DNA of 30,773 bases from a virus. Location: positions 1 through 30,773 of the IMG/VR virus record IMGVR_UViG_3300027917_000127. One strand, 5' to 3'. The notes beneath the pieces are model-generated. The model had not been told where the DNA came from. It was given only the letters and a program-made list of their open reading frames with translations, and did not search any database. A program made the translations under genes and the position numbers. Position 1 is the first letter of the stretch, and the number at the start of each line of letters is the position of its first letter. Below are positions 23,836-29,594 of this stretch, one piece after another.

Positions 23836-24110
23836 CTGCGCAGTATTATTTGAGAAAGCCAAAAGGGGCGGAAAGGGGCAGCAACCTCTTCCCTTGGTGC
23901 AGCGAATAGCTGTAAACTTTTAATTGTGGGAAATCCACGAAATCCGGCGATACGGTCTTGATCTCTTAGATCTGGAGTCCAACCGAATAGAGGCGACTCT
24001 AAGCGTACCCTACAAGATCCCAATGGATAGTAGGGATTACCCACCTCCCGAAAGATCGACAGGGAGCGCTCTTATTAGCCGCAAATAGTGAGTAGAAACC
24101 AAAAGGGTGA
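23836..24110 (+). ncRNA. Structured leader RNA or independent structured RNA
   Basis: No convincing gene lies here. The plus strand can form a chain of hairpins: 23,898-23,914 (CAGC/GCTG with GAATA loop), 23,924-23,940 (GTGG/CCAC with GAAAT loop), 23,944-23,955 (CCG/CGG), 23,960-23,972 (GATCT/AGATC), 23,973-24,001 (TGGAGTC with GACTCTA) and 24,008-24,035 (CCCTAC/GTAGGG enclosing ATCC/GGAT). It starts right after the rightward promoter and ends at the ribosome site of the first gene. I checked it by eye against tRNA, RNase P, SRP and group I intron signatures and found no match. It could be a cis-regulator, a processed small RNA or a decoy. Confidence 0.5.
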
Positions 24111-24114
24111 TAAT

Positions 24115-24744
24115 ATGGATATGTCAAATAAGAAATCTGAAATCATCGAAGCAATCTTAAACGTCGCTGAGAAAGACACACAAGAGCAAAAAGAACTAGA
24201 AAAACTCACAAAAGAACAATTATTGGATATCCTCAGTACATATGAGGAAATCCCACAAGACGACAACCCACAAGACGATAAACCACAAGACGACAAAGAA
24301 ACAACCCCCGCAACCAAAACTTTACGAATTGGTGACAAAGAAATTAACTTAGAAACAGGAGAAACAAAAACAGTACAGAAAGACATAGAACCGACTTCAA
24401 CCGATAAAAGCGGTTACATTCAGGCTTTGCCCACAAATAAGCTAGGATTCACTCCACTGATGAAGCTAGTCGGGCACGGGCTCTTTTTCTCCCCAAAAGA
24501 GTACCCCCACCAACAGCAACAGCTCGCAAAGATATACGAGCTGTTCTTGGACTTAACAGCGTACCCCGAACCATTTAACCGACCATTTTCTCAGCCACTC
24601 CTCCCTGTAGTCTTAAATCCAGAATACATCAATTTTGTTGCAGAAAATGTCGGGTTTATTATCTTAACCGCAAGATATCTCAGAGATTCAAAAGATTTCA
24701 GAAAGGACTTAATAGAACTTCTTAAAACCCACCAACCCCAATAA
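24115..24744 (+). CDS. First rightward (early) protein, unknown
   Basis: A 209-residue protein from ATG 24,115, with GGGTGAT four bases upstream; an in-frame GTG at 24,088 lacks such a site. The acidic, helical N-terminus (SEIIEAILNVAEK, KLTKEQLLDILSTYEEI) is followed by three Pro-Gln-Asp-Asp repeats at residues 47-61, a linker, and a more hydrophobic C-terminal domain (LGFTPLMKLVGHGLFFSPKE, INFVAENVGFIILTARYLRD). No known family is recognised. As the first gene after the structured leader it is probably made early and abundantly. It has no cysteines or clear nucleic-acid motif. Confidence 0.85.
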   Translation: MDMSNKKSEIIEAILNVAEKDTQEQKELEKLTKEQLLDILSTYEEIPQDDNPQDDKPQDDKETTPATKTLRIGDKEINLETGETKTVQKDIEPTSTDKSGYIQALPTNKLGFTPLMKLVGHGLFFSPKEYPHQQQQLAKIYELFLDLTAYPEPFNRPFSQPLLPVVLNPEYINFVAENVGFIILTARYLRDSKDFRKDLIELLKTHQPQ

Positions 24745-24750
24745 TAACTT

Positions 24751-24801
24751 AGTTCGGTGCAATCCCGAACACCTCCCAAACTTTTTTCTATTATGGAGGT
24801 G
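24751..24801 (+). promoter_or_regulatory. Intergenic RNA element 1: hairpin, U-tract and hidden ribosome site
   Basis: GTTCGG (24,752-24,757) pairs with CCGAAC (24,765-24,770). Next comes CACCTCC (24,770-24,776), fully complementary to the ribosome site GGAGGTG at 24,795-24,801. Between them lies CAAAC and a T6 run (24,782-24,787). The RNA could end at the U-tract or hide the site that starts the 62-residue gene. It shares CCTCCCAAACTTTT with element 3. Confidence 0.6.
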
Positions 24802-24808
24802 AAAAGCA

Positions 24809-24997
24809 TTGAGGCAAAAAGTTATTATAACTGGAATACTGAGTAAAGACCTTTTTTGGTATAGCTTCACCCTCAAAGTGGAGCAAGAAGGGTTTGAGGG
24901 ACAGCAAAGCAATAGCGGAGTTATTGACTGTTACCCTATGACTCAAAGAGGGATTTCTCAATATCTTCTTGAAGAAGATATAGAGAGATTACTCTAA
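24809..24997 (+). CDS. Small unknown protein under element 1
   Basis: A 62-residue protein starting at TTG 24,809, eight bases after a perfect GGAGGTGA ribosome site; no ATG is better placed. The sequence (ITGILSKDLFWYSFTLKVEQ, VIDCYPMTQRGISQYLLEED) suggests a small alpha-beta domain. It has one cysteine and no membrane span. No family is recognised. The ribosome site can be masked by the intergenic element in front of it. Confidence 0.72.
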   Translation: MRQKVIITGILSKDLFWYSFTLKVEQEGFEGQQSNSGVIDCYPMTQRGISQYLLEEDIERLL

Positions 24998-25000
24998 TTT

Positions 25001-25049
25001 GGAGGTGCGAAATCCTCCGACCTCCTTTCTTTATTTCTAATATGGAGGT
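25001..25049 (+). promoter_or_regulatory. Intergenic RNA element 2: competing hairpins around the ribosome site
   Basis: GGAGGT at 25,001-25,006 and GGAGGT at 25,044-25,049 can both pair with the single ACCTCC at 25,020-25,025. Pairing with the first makes a hairpin followed by a U-rich stretch (25,026-25,037), like a terminator. Pairing with the second hides the ribosome site of the next gene. The two states exclude each other, as in an attenuator or switch. Confidence 0.6.
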
Positions 25050-25056
25050 TGATAAA

Positions 25057-25365
25057 ATGTATAAGATCAACACAACAAAAGGGCATAGACCACACAAAGA
25101 ACAACCACACATAATAATACACTATAAACCCTTACACCATAAACTCCAAGATATGACAGAAGAGCAGAAAGAAGAACTTAATACAGCGCGAAAAATGTTT
25201 ATTATGTTCTTAAGAGTCATAGACATAGAGTATAACGACTTAAAACGGATGGACAAACACATTATAACGTACCATATGGACAAACAAGATTTTGAACTAG
25301 AGCAAGCGCGTTTATGGTCTTATCGGTATTTGTTTATGATGGAGGGCCTCCCCTCCCTCTCATAA
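25057..25365 (+). CDS. Small helical protein, unknown
   Basis: A 102-residue protein from ATG 25,057, with GGAGGTTGAT seven bases upstream. An in-frame ATG at 25,042 overlaps that site and is unlikely. It has a His-rich, basic N-terminal third (GHRPHKEQPHIIIHYKPLHH), then helical segments (TEEQKEELNTARKMFIMFLR, KQDFELEQARLWSYRYLFMM). The His cluster could bind metal, but this is only suggestive. It is the last gene before a T-tract terminator and the GC-rich repeat region. Confidence 0.75.
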   Translation: MYKINTTKGHRPHKEQPHIIIHYKPLHHKLQDMTEEQKEELNTARKMFIMFLRVIDIEYNDLKRMDKHIITYHMDKQDFELEQARLWSYRYLFMMEGLPSLS

Positions 25366-25391
25366 CCCTCTCTTTTTTTTTATTTTTTTTC
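25341..25391 (+). terminator. Strong T-tract terminator of the first early operon
   Basis: GGAGG-G-CCTCC (25,341-25,351) lies in the end of the coding region. It is followed by CCCTCTC and a near-continuous T-tract at 25,373-25,390 broken by a single A. This is a typical archaeal oligo-T terminator. Confidence 0.75.
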
Positions 25392-25393
25392 TT

Positions 25394-25830
25394 AGGCGCG
25401 CCTGAGTCGCGGCCGCGTCTTAGTCTTAGTCATACGTATAAATCCCCAGCGCGCCTAAGCCGCGCTCACGTCTGTGGAGCGCTGAGCGATGGGGGGCGCG
25501 CTTGCGGTGCGGGCACGTCTGTGGCGCGGGCCTTCTCCAAGACAAAGGCCGCGCCTGAGACGCAACCGCACGTCTATCATAGCTGAGGTTGCGCAGAACA
25601 CGCGCGTTCTCGCACCCCTCTCTCCTATACACGCGAAAAATCACACGTCTCTTCTGCGCTGTCTCAGCCCTATTTCTGTGGATATGCGCGCGCGAGTCCG
25701 CTGCCTCACACGTCTTTCTCGGGGCGCGCTTAAGACGCGCTTGCGATTGTCGCGCGCCGCGCCTGAAGAAAAAGGAACGAGGAGCCGCACGTCTAGTCAC
25801 ACGTCTAAAAGCGCGCTTAAGACGCGCTTG
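25394..25830. repeat. GC-rich degenerate repeat field, gene-free
   Basis: The stretch 25,366-26,084 has no convincing gene; long open frames there are Arg-rich artefacts of the repeats. Units of about 28 bases join GCGCGCCTGAG-N-CGCG to CACGTCT. Four align well near 25,395, 25,450, 25,495 and 25,548, and looser ones lie near 25,685 and 25,757. CACGTCT occurs seven times (25,467; 25,514; 25,569; 25,644; 25,709; 25,788; 25,800). GCGCGCTTAAGACGCGCTTG occurs twice, near 25,724 and 25,811. Spacing is irregular, so it is not a CRISPR array. A TATA-like TATAAAT at 25,437-25,443 might transcribe it. Confidence 0.65.
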
Positions 25831-25978
25831 AGATACGCCCATGACGGCGACACAGGGGCGCGGAAAATTAAATATGTTGTATAGGTATCTAGGGGGCGCG
25901 AACAGAAGGTGCGATAGGAAAGGCCACCGCACGGCATAGTGAGAGCATAGGATTAGGCGCGGGTATCCGAGCTTTTCC

Positions 25979-25987
25979 TTTATATAG
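25979..25987 (+). promoter_or_regulatory. TATA promoter of the second rightward operon
   Basis: CTTTATATAGGCC, with a TTTATATA core after a pyrimidine-rich stretch, is a strong archaeal TATA box. Initiation near 26,008 gives a leader of about 75 bases before the 39-residue gene. A second candidate, TAGTATAT, lies at 26,014-26,020 inside the duplicated leader described below. Confidence 0.55.
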
Positions 25988-26010
25988 GCCCATACGTTAG
26001 ACCTTACCGC

Positions 26011-26084
26011 GCTAGTATATCCGATAAATTTTCGGGTCTAATTGAGAATCAAACGCCCCACCGACCTCACAGGAGCGCGATAAT
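26011..26084 (+). promoter_or_regulatory. Duplicated leader, copy 1
   Basis: Contains a TATA-like tract, AAATTTTCGG (26,026-26,035) and a CTCACAGGAGCGCG segment just before the 39-residue gene. The order and spacing match the leader before the gene at 27,718 (59 bases from AAATTTTCGG to the segment end in both). CCGA/TCGG arms around AAATTT can pair. It is probably a shared promoter-leader unit. Confidence 0.5.
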
Positions 26085-26204
26085 ATGAAAGAATATAAAT
26101 TTGAGGTAAAGGTAACATCCCCTTACCCAATAGACAGTGAGTTTATTCTGGACGCGCTACGGCGTATCGCAGATGAAGAGACATACGAAGTTAAAGAAGT
26201 ATAG
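26085..26204 (+). CDS. 39-residue protein, unknown
   Basis: ATG 26,085 follows AGGAG by nine bases. The peptide opens KEYKFEVKVTSPYPIDSEFI and ends ADEETYEVKEV, reading like a small beta-alpha-beta unit with strongly coding-like alternation. It ends in TAG, and ten codons later in the same frame the next gene starts at its own ATG with its own ribosome site. No family is recognised. Confidence 0.65.
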   Translation: MKEYKFEVKVTSPYPIDSEFILDALRRIADEETYEVKEV

Positions 26205-26231
26205 GAGCGCGGTAATATAGGAGGAATAAGG

Positions 26232-26543
26232 ATGTATCAAAAAGAAAAAACGCTAGAACCCACAAAGAAACATTATACCTTCTTTGTGAGGGTAGGAGTG
26301 AACAGGGCCCCTTGGATATTCACCGCAGAGGAATATCCCGCATTCCTTGACCAGTACGACGAGTCCCACAAGGAGATTATTCCTCGGCATGTGTACCTCG
26401 GAATTCCAGAACTTAAACAAATGATAAAGCACATCCTCAGTCTCAAAGCGCAGGGGCGCGCGGATGAGGAGATTGAAATTAAACTTGTGCGGAAAGTTAC
26501 AACTATCGCCGATGAAATATGGGATATCGCCCCAGAAGAATAG
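26232..26543 (+). CDS. 103-residue early protein, unknown
   Basis: ATG 26,232 follows AGGAGG by seven bases. The N-terminal half contains KKHYTFFVRVGVNRAPWIFT and EEYPAFLDQYDESHKEIIPR, followed by helical ELKQMIKHILSLKAQGRADE and a C-terminal helix VTTIADEIWDIAPEE. It is charged and soluble, with no cysteine. It is followed by intergenic RNA element 3. No known family is recognised. Confidence 0.8.
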   Translation: MYQKEKTLEPTKKHYTFFVRVGVNRAPWIFTAEEYPAFLDQYDESHKEIIPRHVYLGIPELKQMIKHILSLKAQGRADEEIEIKLVRKVTTIADEIWDIAPEE

Positions 26544-26582
26544 GGCCTCGGCCCCCCTCCCAAACTTTTGTTTGAAAGGAGG
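26543..26582 (+). promoter_or_regulatory. Intergenic RNA element 3: hairpin, U-tract and hidden ribosome site
   Basis: GGGCC-TC-GGCCC (26,543-26,554) is followed by CCTCC (26,556-26,560), which pairs with the ribosome site GGAGG (26,578-26,582). Inner AAAC and GTTT add four more pairs around TTTT. It shares CCTCCCAAACTTTT with element 1 and controls access to the small membrane protein gene. Confidence 0.6.
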
Positions 26583-26589
26583 AACAAAG

Positions 26590-26736
26590 ATGAATACCCT
26601 AAGAGATCTTATCCTCATATACCTACTCAACGCGATTGTAGATGTAAAATGGTATCATATCATTTTCCTTCTCATCGCGATCCTTGTAGATAACCAAGAA
26701 ACAATAGAGAGAATTGTGAAAAAAGATGACGCATGA
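26590..26736 (+). CDS. Small single-span membrane protein
   Basis: A 48-residue protein from ATG 26,590, seven bases after GGAGG. Residues about 5-35 are hydrophobic (LILIYLLNAIVDVKWYHIIF then LLIAILVD), enough for one membrane helix, possibly two short ones. The tail is charged (NQETIERIVKKDDA). Small membrane proteins in early viral operons may be holin-like or modify the host membrane; which applies cannot be told here. Its end overlaps the next gene by 11 bases. Confidence 0.7.
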   Translation: MNTLRDLILIYLLNAIVDVKWYHIIFLLIAILVDNQETIERIVKKDDA

Positions 26737-26926
26737 TATATGCCGCGTTCATTTCACACAGGTACAAAACGCCTGTAAATACAGGTGGACTTTTACCTGT
26801 GCGCAAACTGACCCGTACCGAGGATACGAAGAAGGCAAGCGCTATCACCAATGTGTTAATCACTCGCGCTATCCTCTATGTCATGCTGATATCTGTCCTC
26901 TTGTAATAGTTGATTACGATGATTGA
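26726..26926 (+). CDS. Small cysteine protein, C-x4-CPL family, member A
   Basis: A 66-residue protein with Cys at positions 6, 17, 25, 43, 52 and 57. The end PLCHADICPLVIVD matches the ends of members B and C further along (C-x4-CP followed by L or I). Four cysteines (17, 43, 52, 57) can be aligned in all three, suggesting one zinc site. Its start overlaps the membrane protein stop. The family is not one I can name. Confidence 0.72.
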   Translation: MTHDICRVHFTQVQNACKYRWTFTCAQTDPYRGYEEGKRYHQCVNHSRYPLCHADICPLVIVDYDD

Positions 26927-26959
26927 ACCTCGAATGCGCGAAAGCGCGGAGGAATCCCA

Positions 26960-27052
26960 ATGCTGGCGCATGTCCTCGACGCCTACTATAAGAACATTGA
27001 GATTTCGCAAACATGGCCCTCGACCTATGAAACAGTAATTCAGGTGGATTAA
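26960..27052 (+). CDS. 30-residue peptide, unknown
   Basis: ATG 26,960 lies five bases after GGAGGAAT, a good ribosome site. The peptide (MLAHVLDAYYKNIEISQTWP, then STYETVIQVD) ends two bases before the next ATG, which fits an operon. An overlapping 39-codon frame starting at 26,919 lacks such a site. It is short, so this is uncertain. Confidence 0.5.
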   Translation: MLAHVLDAYYKNIEISQTWPSTYETVIQVD

Positions 27053-27054
27053 TA

Positions 27055-27252
27055 ATGCTACACCTATGTCCTGTCTGCGGCATTAAATGGAGCTGTATTA
27101 TGCTCCGCAACCCCATAGACGGCACGCCTTACAAAGTCTCCCTTAGGGATGATTCCTGTGGGCGCGAGTACCTCAGCGAGGCGCCCTGCCTCGCCTGTCA
27201 GGGATTATGTAGTCGCGAACATATGGAGAGATTCTATGTTCCCTCCCCTTAA
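27055..27252 (+). CDS. Zinc-binding protein with HxCPxCxxxWSC motif
   Basis: A 65-residue protein with Cys at 5, 8, 14, 35, 45, 48 and 52. The opening HLCPVCGIKWSC matches HVCPKCLTPWSC in the 119-residue protein at 30,190-30,549, and CLAC-x3-C follows near the end. One or two zinc sites are likely. The site AGGTGG lies eight bases upstream of ATG 27,055. A protein- or nucleic-acid-contact role is typical of such modules but is not shown. Confidence 0.75.
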   Translation: MLHLCPVCGIKWSCIMLRNPIDGTPYKVSLRDDSCGREYLSEAPCLACQGLCSREHMERFYVPSP

Positions 27253-27451
27253 ATCATTTATCACTAAGATACTATATCATGGCAAGCCTATGAAGATAGA
27301 GTTCAAGGCCCGCTCCATTAAGATTCAAGGAGTAGATTTCCTATCCCTAAGTGATATAGACCATCATATTAATAAGGTAACTCAAGCCCTCGACGTAGTG
27401 GATAGCACCACACACAGTAAGGAGTATGATAACAATGCCTCAGACCGATGA
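27236..27451 (+). CDS. 71-residue protein, unknown
   Basis: ATG 27,236 follows GGAGAG by five bases and overlaps the end of the zinc protein by 17 bases. A shorter form from ATG 27,290 is possible. The sequence (KIEFKARSIKIQGVDFLSLS, DIDHHINKVTQALDVVDSTT) suggests two strands and a helix. No family is recognised. It overlaps the next cysteine gene by about 17 bases. Confidence 0.6.
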   Translation: MFPPLKSFITKILYHGKPMKIEFKARSIKIQGVDFLSLSDIDHHINKVTQALDVVDSTTHSKEYDNNASDR

Positions 27452-27623
27452 TAAGATACAGGTCGCGCTCAAATTCGAGACCTTGAGTGAGGCCTGTAAG
27501 CACCGCATGTTCCAACCTTACCTTGAAGATAGTCGCACTACCTTAGTGCCCCAGTGCGCCGAGAACTGGTGGAAGCCCTGTAAACTCGACCTGTGCCCGC
27601 TCCAACTCGGCATAGTTGGCTAG
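27435..27623 (+). CDS. Small cysteine protein, C-x4-CPL family, member B
   Basis: A 62-residue protein from ATG 27,435, ten bases after AAGGAG; ATG 27,426 in frame sits too close to that site. Cys lie at 21, 41, 49 and 54, ending PCKLDLCPLQLGIVG. It shares the first-Cys context ACKHR with member A (ACKYR). Probably one zinc site. It ends in TAG and is followed by a second copy of the duplicated leader. Confidence 0.7.
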   Translation: MPQTDDKIQVALKFETLSEACKHRMFQPYLEDSRTTLVPQCAENWWKPCKLDLCPLQLGIVG

Positions 27624-27629
27624 CGCGGC

Positions 27630-27706
27630 GCGAGGATATATTGTCCAAAATTTTCGGATAAATCAGAACCGAACCGAACCCACCCCCTCACAGGGGGCGC
27701 GGAAAG
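27630..27706 (+). promoter_or_regulatory. Duplicated leader, copy 2
   Basis: A GATATATT tract, AAATTTTCGG (27,648-27,657), a C-rich stretch and CTCACAGGGGGCGCG repeat the order of copy 1 at 26,011-26,084, with the same 59-base spacing. It precedes the 59-residue gene and may be a second internal promoter. Confidence 0.5.
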
Positions 27707-27717
27707 GATGGAAAAAA

Positions 27718-27897
27718 ATGCTATCATATAGACGCATCCGCGCGATAACTCCTTCTCCAATGGATATTGATAAGGTGCCCTTCTCATTGATCGTACTTCC
27801 GCTGGAAGAGCGCGATTATGATGTGGAAGGCGCTCCCTTCATGGGATGGAATCGCGTTGTTGCACACAACCTAAAAGCACAGGGGATTGTAGAATGA
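27718..27897 (+). CDS. 59-residue protein, unknown
   Basis: ATG 27,718 follows AAAGGA by eight bases and comes after the second copy of the duplicated leader. The peptide (SYRRIRAITPSPMDIDKVPF, SLIVLPLEERDYDVEGAPFM, GWNRVVAHNLKAQGIVE) resembles a small beta-rich domain. Its stop overlaps the next start as ATGA, so it is co-translated with cysteine protein C. Confidence 0.65.
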   Translation: MLSYRRIRAITPSPMDIDKVPFSLIVLPLEERDYDVEGAPFMGWNRVVAHNLKAQGIVE

Positions 27898-28085
27898 CAG
27901 AGGTAGTAGTAGACTTCGCGGTCTATAAGAATATTTGCCCTTTCTCTTATCTTCACTCAGAAGAGGATGGGCGCGTTACTTGCCAGCATCCGGGATCAGG
28001 AATCGCAGAGATAAAATGCTCTGCTGAGATTTGCCCTATTTCCTTAGGAGTGATTGAAGATGGCTACATTATACGAAAAACTTAA
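27894..28085 (+). CDS. Small cysteine protein, C-x4-CPI family, member C
   Basis: A 63-residue protein from ATG 27,894 in an ATGA overlap. Cys lie at 15, 30, 42 and 47, with the end KCSAEICPISLGVIEDGY matching the ends of members A and B. A short beta-like N-terminus (EVVVDFAVYKNICPF) precedes the first Cys. Probably one zinc site. Function is unknown. Confidence 0.72.
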   Translation: MTEVVVDFAVYKNICPFSYLHSEEDGRVTCQHPGSGIAEIKCSAEICPISLGVIEDGYIIRKT

Positions 28086-28227
28086 GGCAAAGGCTCAGGC
28101 GCAAGTTCGCGCTGCCCAAGCAAAACGCGAACATGATCAGGAGCGCAAATATAAATGGGAACAACACGCGTTTGGAATCTCACGACGCGGCCTCACCGGA
28201 GGGCGCATTGTAATCTATGATCCTTAG
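28060..28227 (+). CDS. Basic helical 55-residue protein
   Basis: ATG 28,060 follows GGAGTGAT by five bases and overlaps the end of member C by 26 bases. The peptide is a long basic helix (YEKLKAKAQAQVRAAQAKRE, HDQERKYKWEQHAFG) ending GGRIVIYDP. It could bind nucleic acid through its charge. It ends in TAG; 18 more codons are open before a TGA, but that stretch also holds the next promoter. Confidence 0.6.
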   Translation: MATLYEKLKAKAQAQVRAAQAKREHDQERKYKWEQHAFGISRRGLTGGRIVIYDP

Positions 28228-28245
28228 CGCGGATACCCCGATACA

Positions 28246-28254
28246 TTTATAAAT
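28246..28254 (+). promoter_or_regulatory. TATA promoter giving a short-leader mRNA
   Basis: TTTATAAAT centred at 28,250 lies 37 bases before ATG 28,287. Initiation near 28,276 leaves about 10 bases of leader and no ribosome site is visible there, which suits archaeal short-leader translation. Confidence 0.6.
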
Positions 28255-28286
28255 GCTGACTATATTAACTATTTAGTTGATTGAAA

Positions 28287-29432
28287 ATGAATCAGATAGA
28301 AAGCGCGGCGCAAGGAGGTCTCGCGTGGCTTCACGCGCTGCAAGAGCAAGGAATCCTTCCGGCAGAGGACGCGCCGGGAGTAACACGCGAACATAAAAAA
28401 AAGAGCGCGGTGGAGGCACCGACAGTCATCTTAGATGCCAGTACACAGGAACAAATGAATCACTGGAAGGAAATGCGCCAATTTCTTCGGAGGTTAGAAA
28501 GGCACGGCGGTGGCATGCCCAAAAGGAGCTATTTCCCTAATCATTATGATTACCTTCAAGCAATCAAGCGCTACACTAGAAGTCCTTGTGAGATTTTCAA
28601 CAAGGAATACCTTGAGAACAGGCTCGCAAACATGCTCCTATCCAGCGAGGAATTTAATCAACCTACTCCTCAACCCGATCCAAAAGGCTGGATTCCCTCA
28701 GCACAGAGCGCCATCCTGAAACAAATCAAGATGTTGCATGAGAAAGCGCAGATCAAGTCCTACGAGGACGCGTGGAACTGTTGGACAAACAAACAGGCAA
28801 CGCGCTACACATCCCCTCTCGATTATGTGCCTTTGCACGATCTGGAGGCCCCCCTTATGGGGTGGATTAGTTGCCGCAACTGCACAGCGCGGTGTGCAGG
28901 ATTCAGTCTCGCAACCCTACACCAACAGGACTATGAGCCTCCTCAAATCTCTCCTCCTCCCCCACAATTCGCGATACGCGATCCTGCATGGAATTTCAAA
29001 TTTCCTGAACCTCCGCAAACTCTTAGGGAGCGCCGTGAATGGTTGCTCCGCAAGTTCTGCGGAGATTATGGGCCGTTCATTAAGGCGTCCGCAATATCTT
29101 TGGAGCGTCCTCACCCAAAGACTGAGGAACTTACAACCCTCCGATATCGCGGCGCCTTTTTTGAGGCCCCCTCGAACTATGGCTTCCCTACCTTAATGTT
29201 CAAGTTCTCGCGAAGCACCCCTTCGCGCTTCAGGAAGATTGACTATGACGACGCAAAGATATGGGAGATGGTGGGGAAACTCCAAGGAGCGCAATTGAAA
29301 GCATGGCTCAAAACGCGCCAAATGCTCAAAAAGAAGCGCAAATATCGCGGCACTTCGGTGCGCCACAAAGATGTCCCAAATGCAGGGGGCGCAGTAGCAG
29401 AAGCAATACGAAACATTGAAGTCCTCTTATAG
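28287..29432 (+). CDS. Largest early protein, 381 residues, unknown
   Basis: Starts at ATG 28,287; a TTG two codons upstream is in frame but less likely. The protein is soluble and Trp- and Pro-rich, with helical segments (LRRLERHGGGMPKRSYFPNH, ILKQIKMLHEKAQIKSYEDA), a cysteine cluster CRNCTARC near residue 197, a proline run (SPPPPQF) and a very basic end (KAWLKTRQMLKKKRKYRGTS). The cysteine cluster may bind zinc and the basic tail nucleic acid. No family is recognised. The TAG stop is followed by an in-frame open stretch of 101 codons and, 15 bases on, by a stable hairpin. Confidence 0.8.
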   Translation: MNQIESAAQGGLAWLHALQEQGILPAEDAPGVTREHKKKSAVEAPTVILDASTQEQMNHWKEMRQFLRRLERHGGGMPKRSYFPNHYDYLQAIKRYTRSPCEIFNKEYLENRLANMLLSSEEFNQPTPQPDPKGWIPSAQSAILKQIKMLHEKAQIKSYEDAWNCWTNKQATRYTSPLDYVPLHDLEAPLMGWISCRNCTARCAGFSLATLHQQDYEPPQISPPPPQFAIRDPAWNFKFPEPPQTLRERREWLLRKFCGDYGPFIKASAISLERPHPKTEELTTLRYRGAFFEAPSNYGFPTLMFKFSRSTPSRFRKIDYDDAKIWEMVGKLQGAQLKAWLKTRQMLKKKRKYRGTSVRHKDVPNAGGAVAEAIRNIEVLL

Positions 29433-29447
29433 CCCCCGCGCCTCTCT

Positions 29448-29467
29448 GCCCCCTCTTCGGAGGGGGC
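29448..29467 (+). promoter_or_regulatory. Stable UUCG-loop hairpin just after the amber stop
   Basis: GCCCCCTC-TTCG-GAGGGGGC is a perfect eight-pair stem with a UUCG tetraloop, 15 bases after the TAG of the 381-residue gene. No T-tract follows, so it is not a standard terminator. It could protect the 3' end, stall ribosomes or promote readthrough. Confidence 0.6.
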
Positions 29468-29501
29468 ACCTCCATCTTACGACATACATCCCCTGCCCAA
29501 A

Positions 29502-29532
29502 GGAGCGCGTTGGATTAATTCTGACGCGCTCC
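29502..29532 (+). repeat. Inverted repeat GGAGCGCGT / ACGCGCTCC
   Basis: Nine-base arms at 29,502-29,510 and 29,524-29,532 with a 13-base loop. It lies within the open stretch between two recognised genes. It may be an RNA hairpin or a protein-binding site rich in the GCGC core common in this arm. Confidence 0.5.
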
Positions 29533-29594
29533 CTAAGGATCACTACCCCGCACACGTCTCGGACTTCGCGCCGTTGCGGTGCTATGGGATAAGA

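Noticed and set aside
23836-24110. Group I intron, suggested by AATTGTGGGAAATCC
   Set aside because: A P-like element is present, but the R and S elements are not found in the right order and the paired segments are local hairpins.
25394-25830. CRISPR array
   Set aside because: Units are degenerate, unit spacing varies from about 46 to over 70 bases and no constant repeat flanks unique spacers.
25489-25884. 131-codon plus-strand open frame
   Set aside because: Same repeat-driven, Arg-rich composition as the opposite frame; TAA- and TAG-poor GC-rich DNA opens all frames here.
25426-25932. 168-codon minus-strand open frame with repeated SQARLKRA
   Set aside because: It is extremely Arg-rich, lies wholly in the GC-rich repeat field, has competing long frames on the other strand and no good ribosome site. 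Its repeats mirror the DNA repeats.
26919-27038. 39-codon frame overlapping the end of cysteine protein A
   Set aside because: It has no ribosome site, and a better placed 30-residue frame with GGAGG lies in the same stretch.
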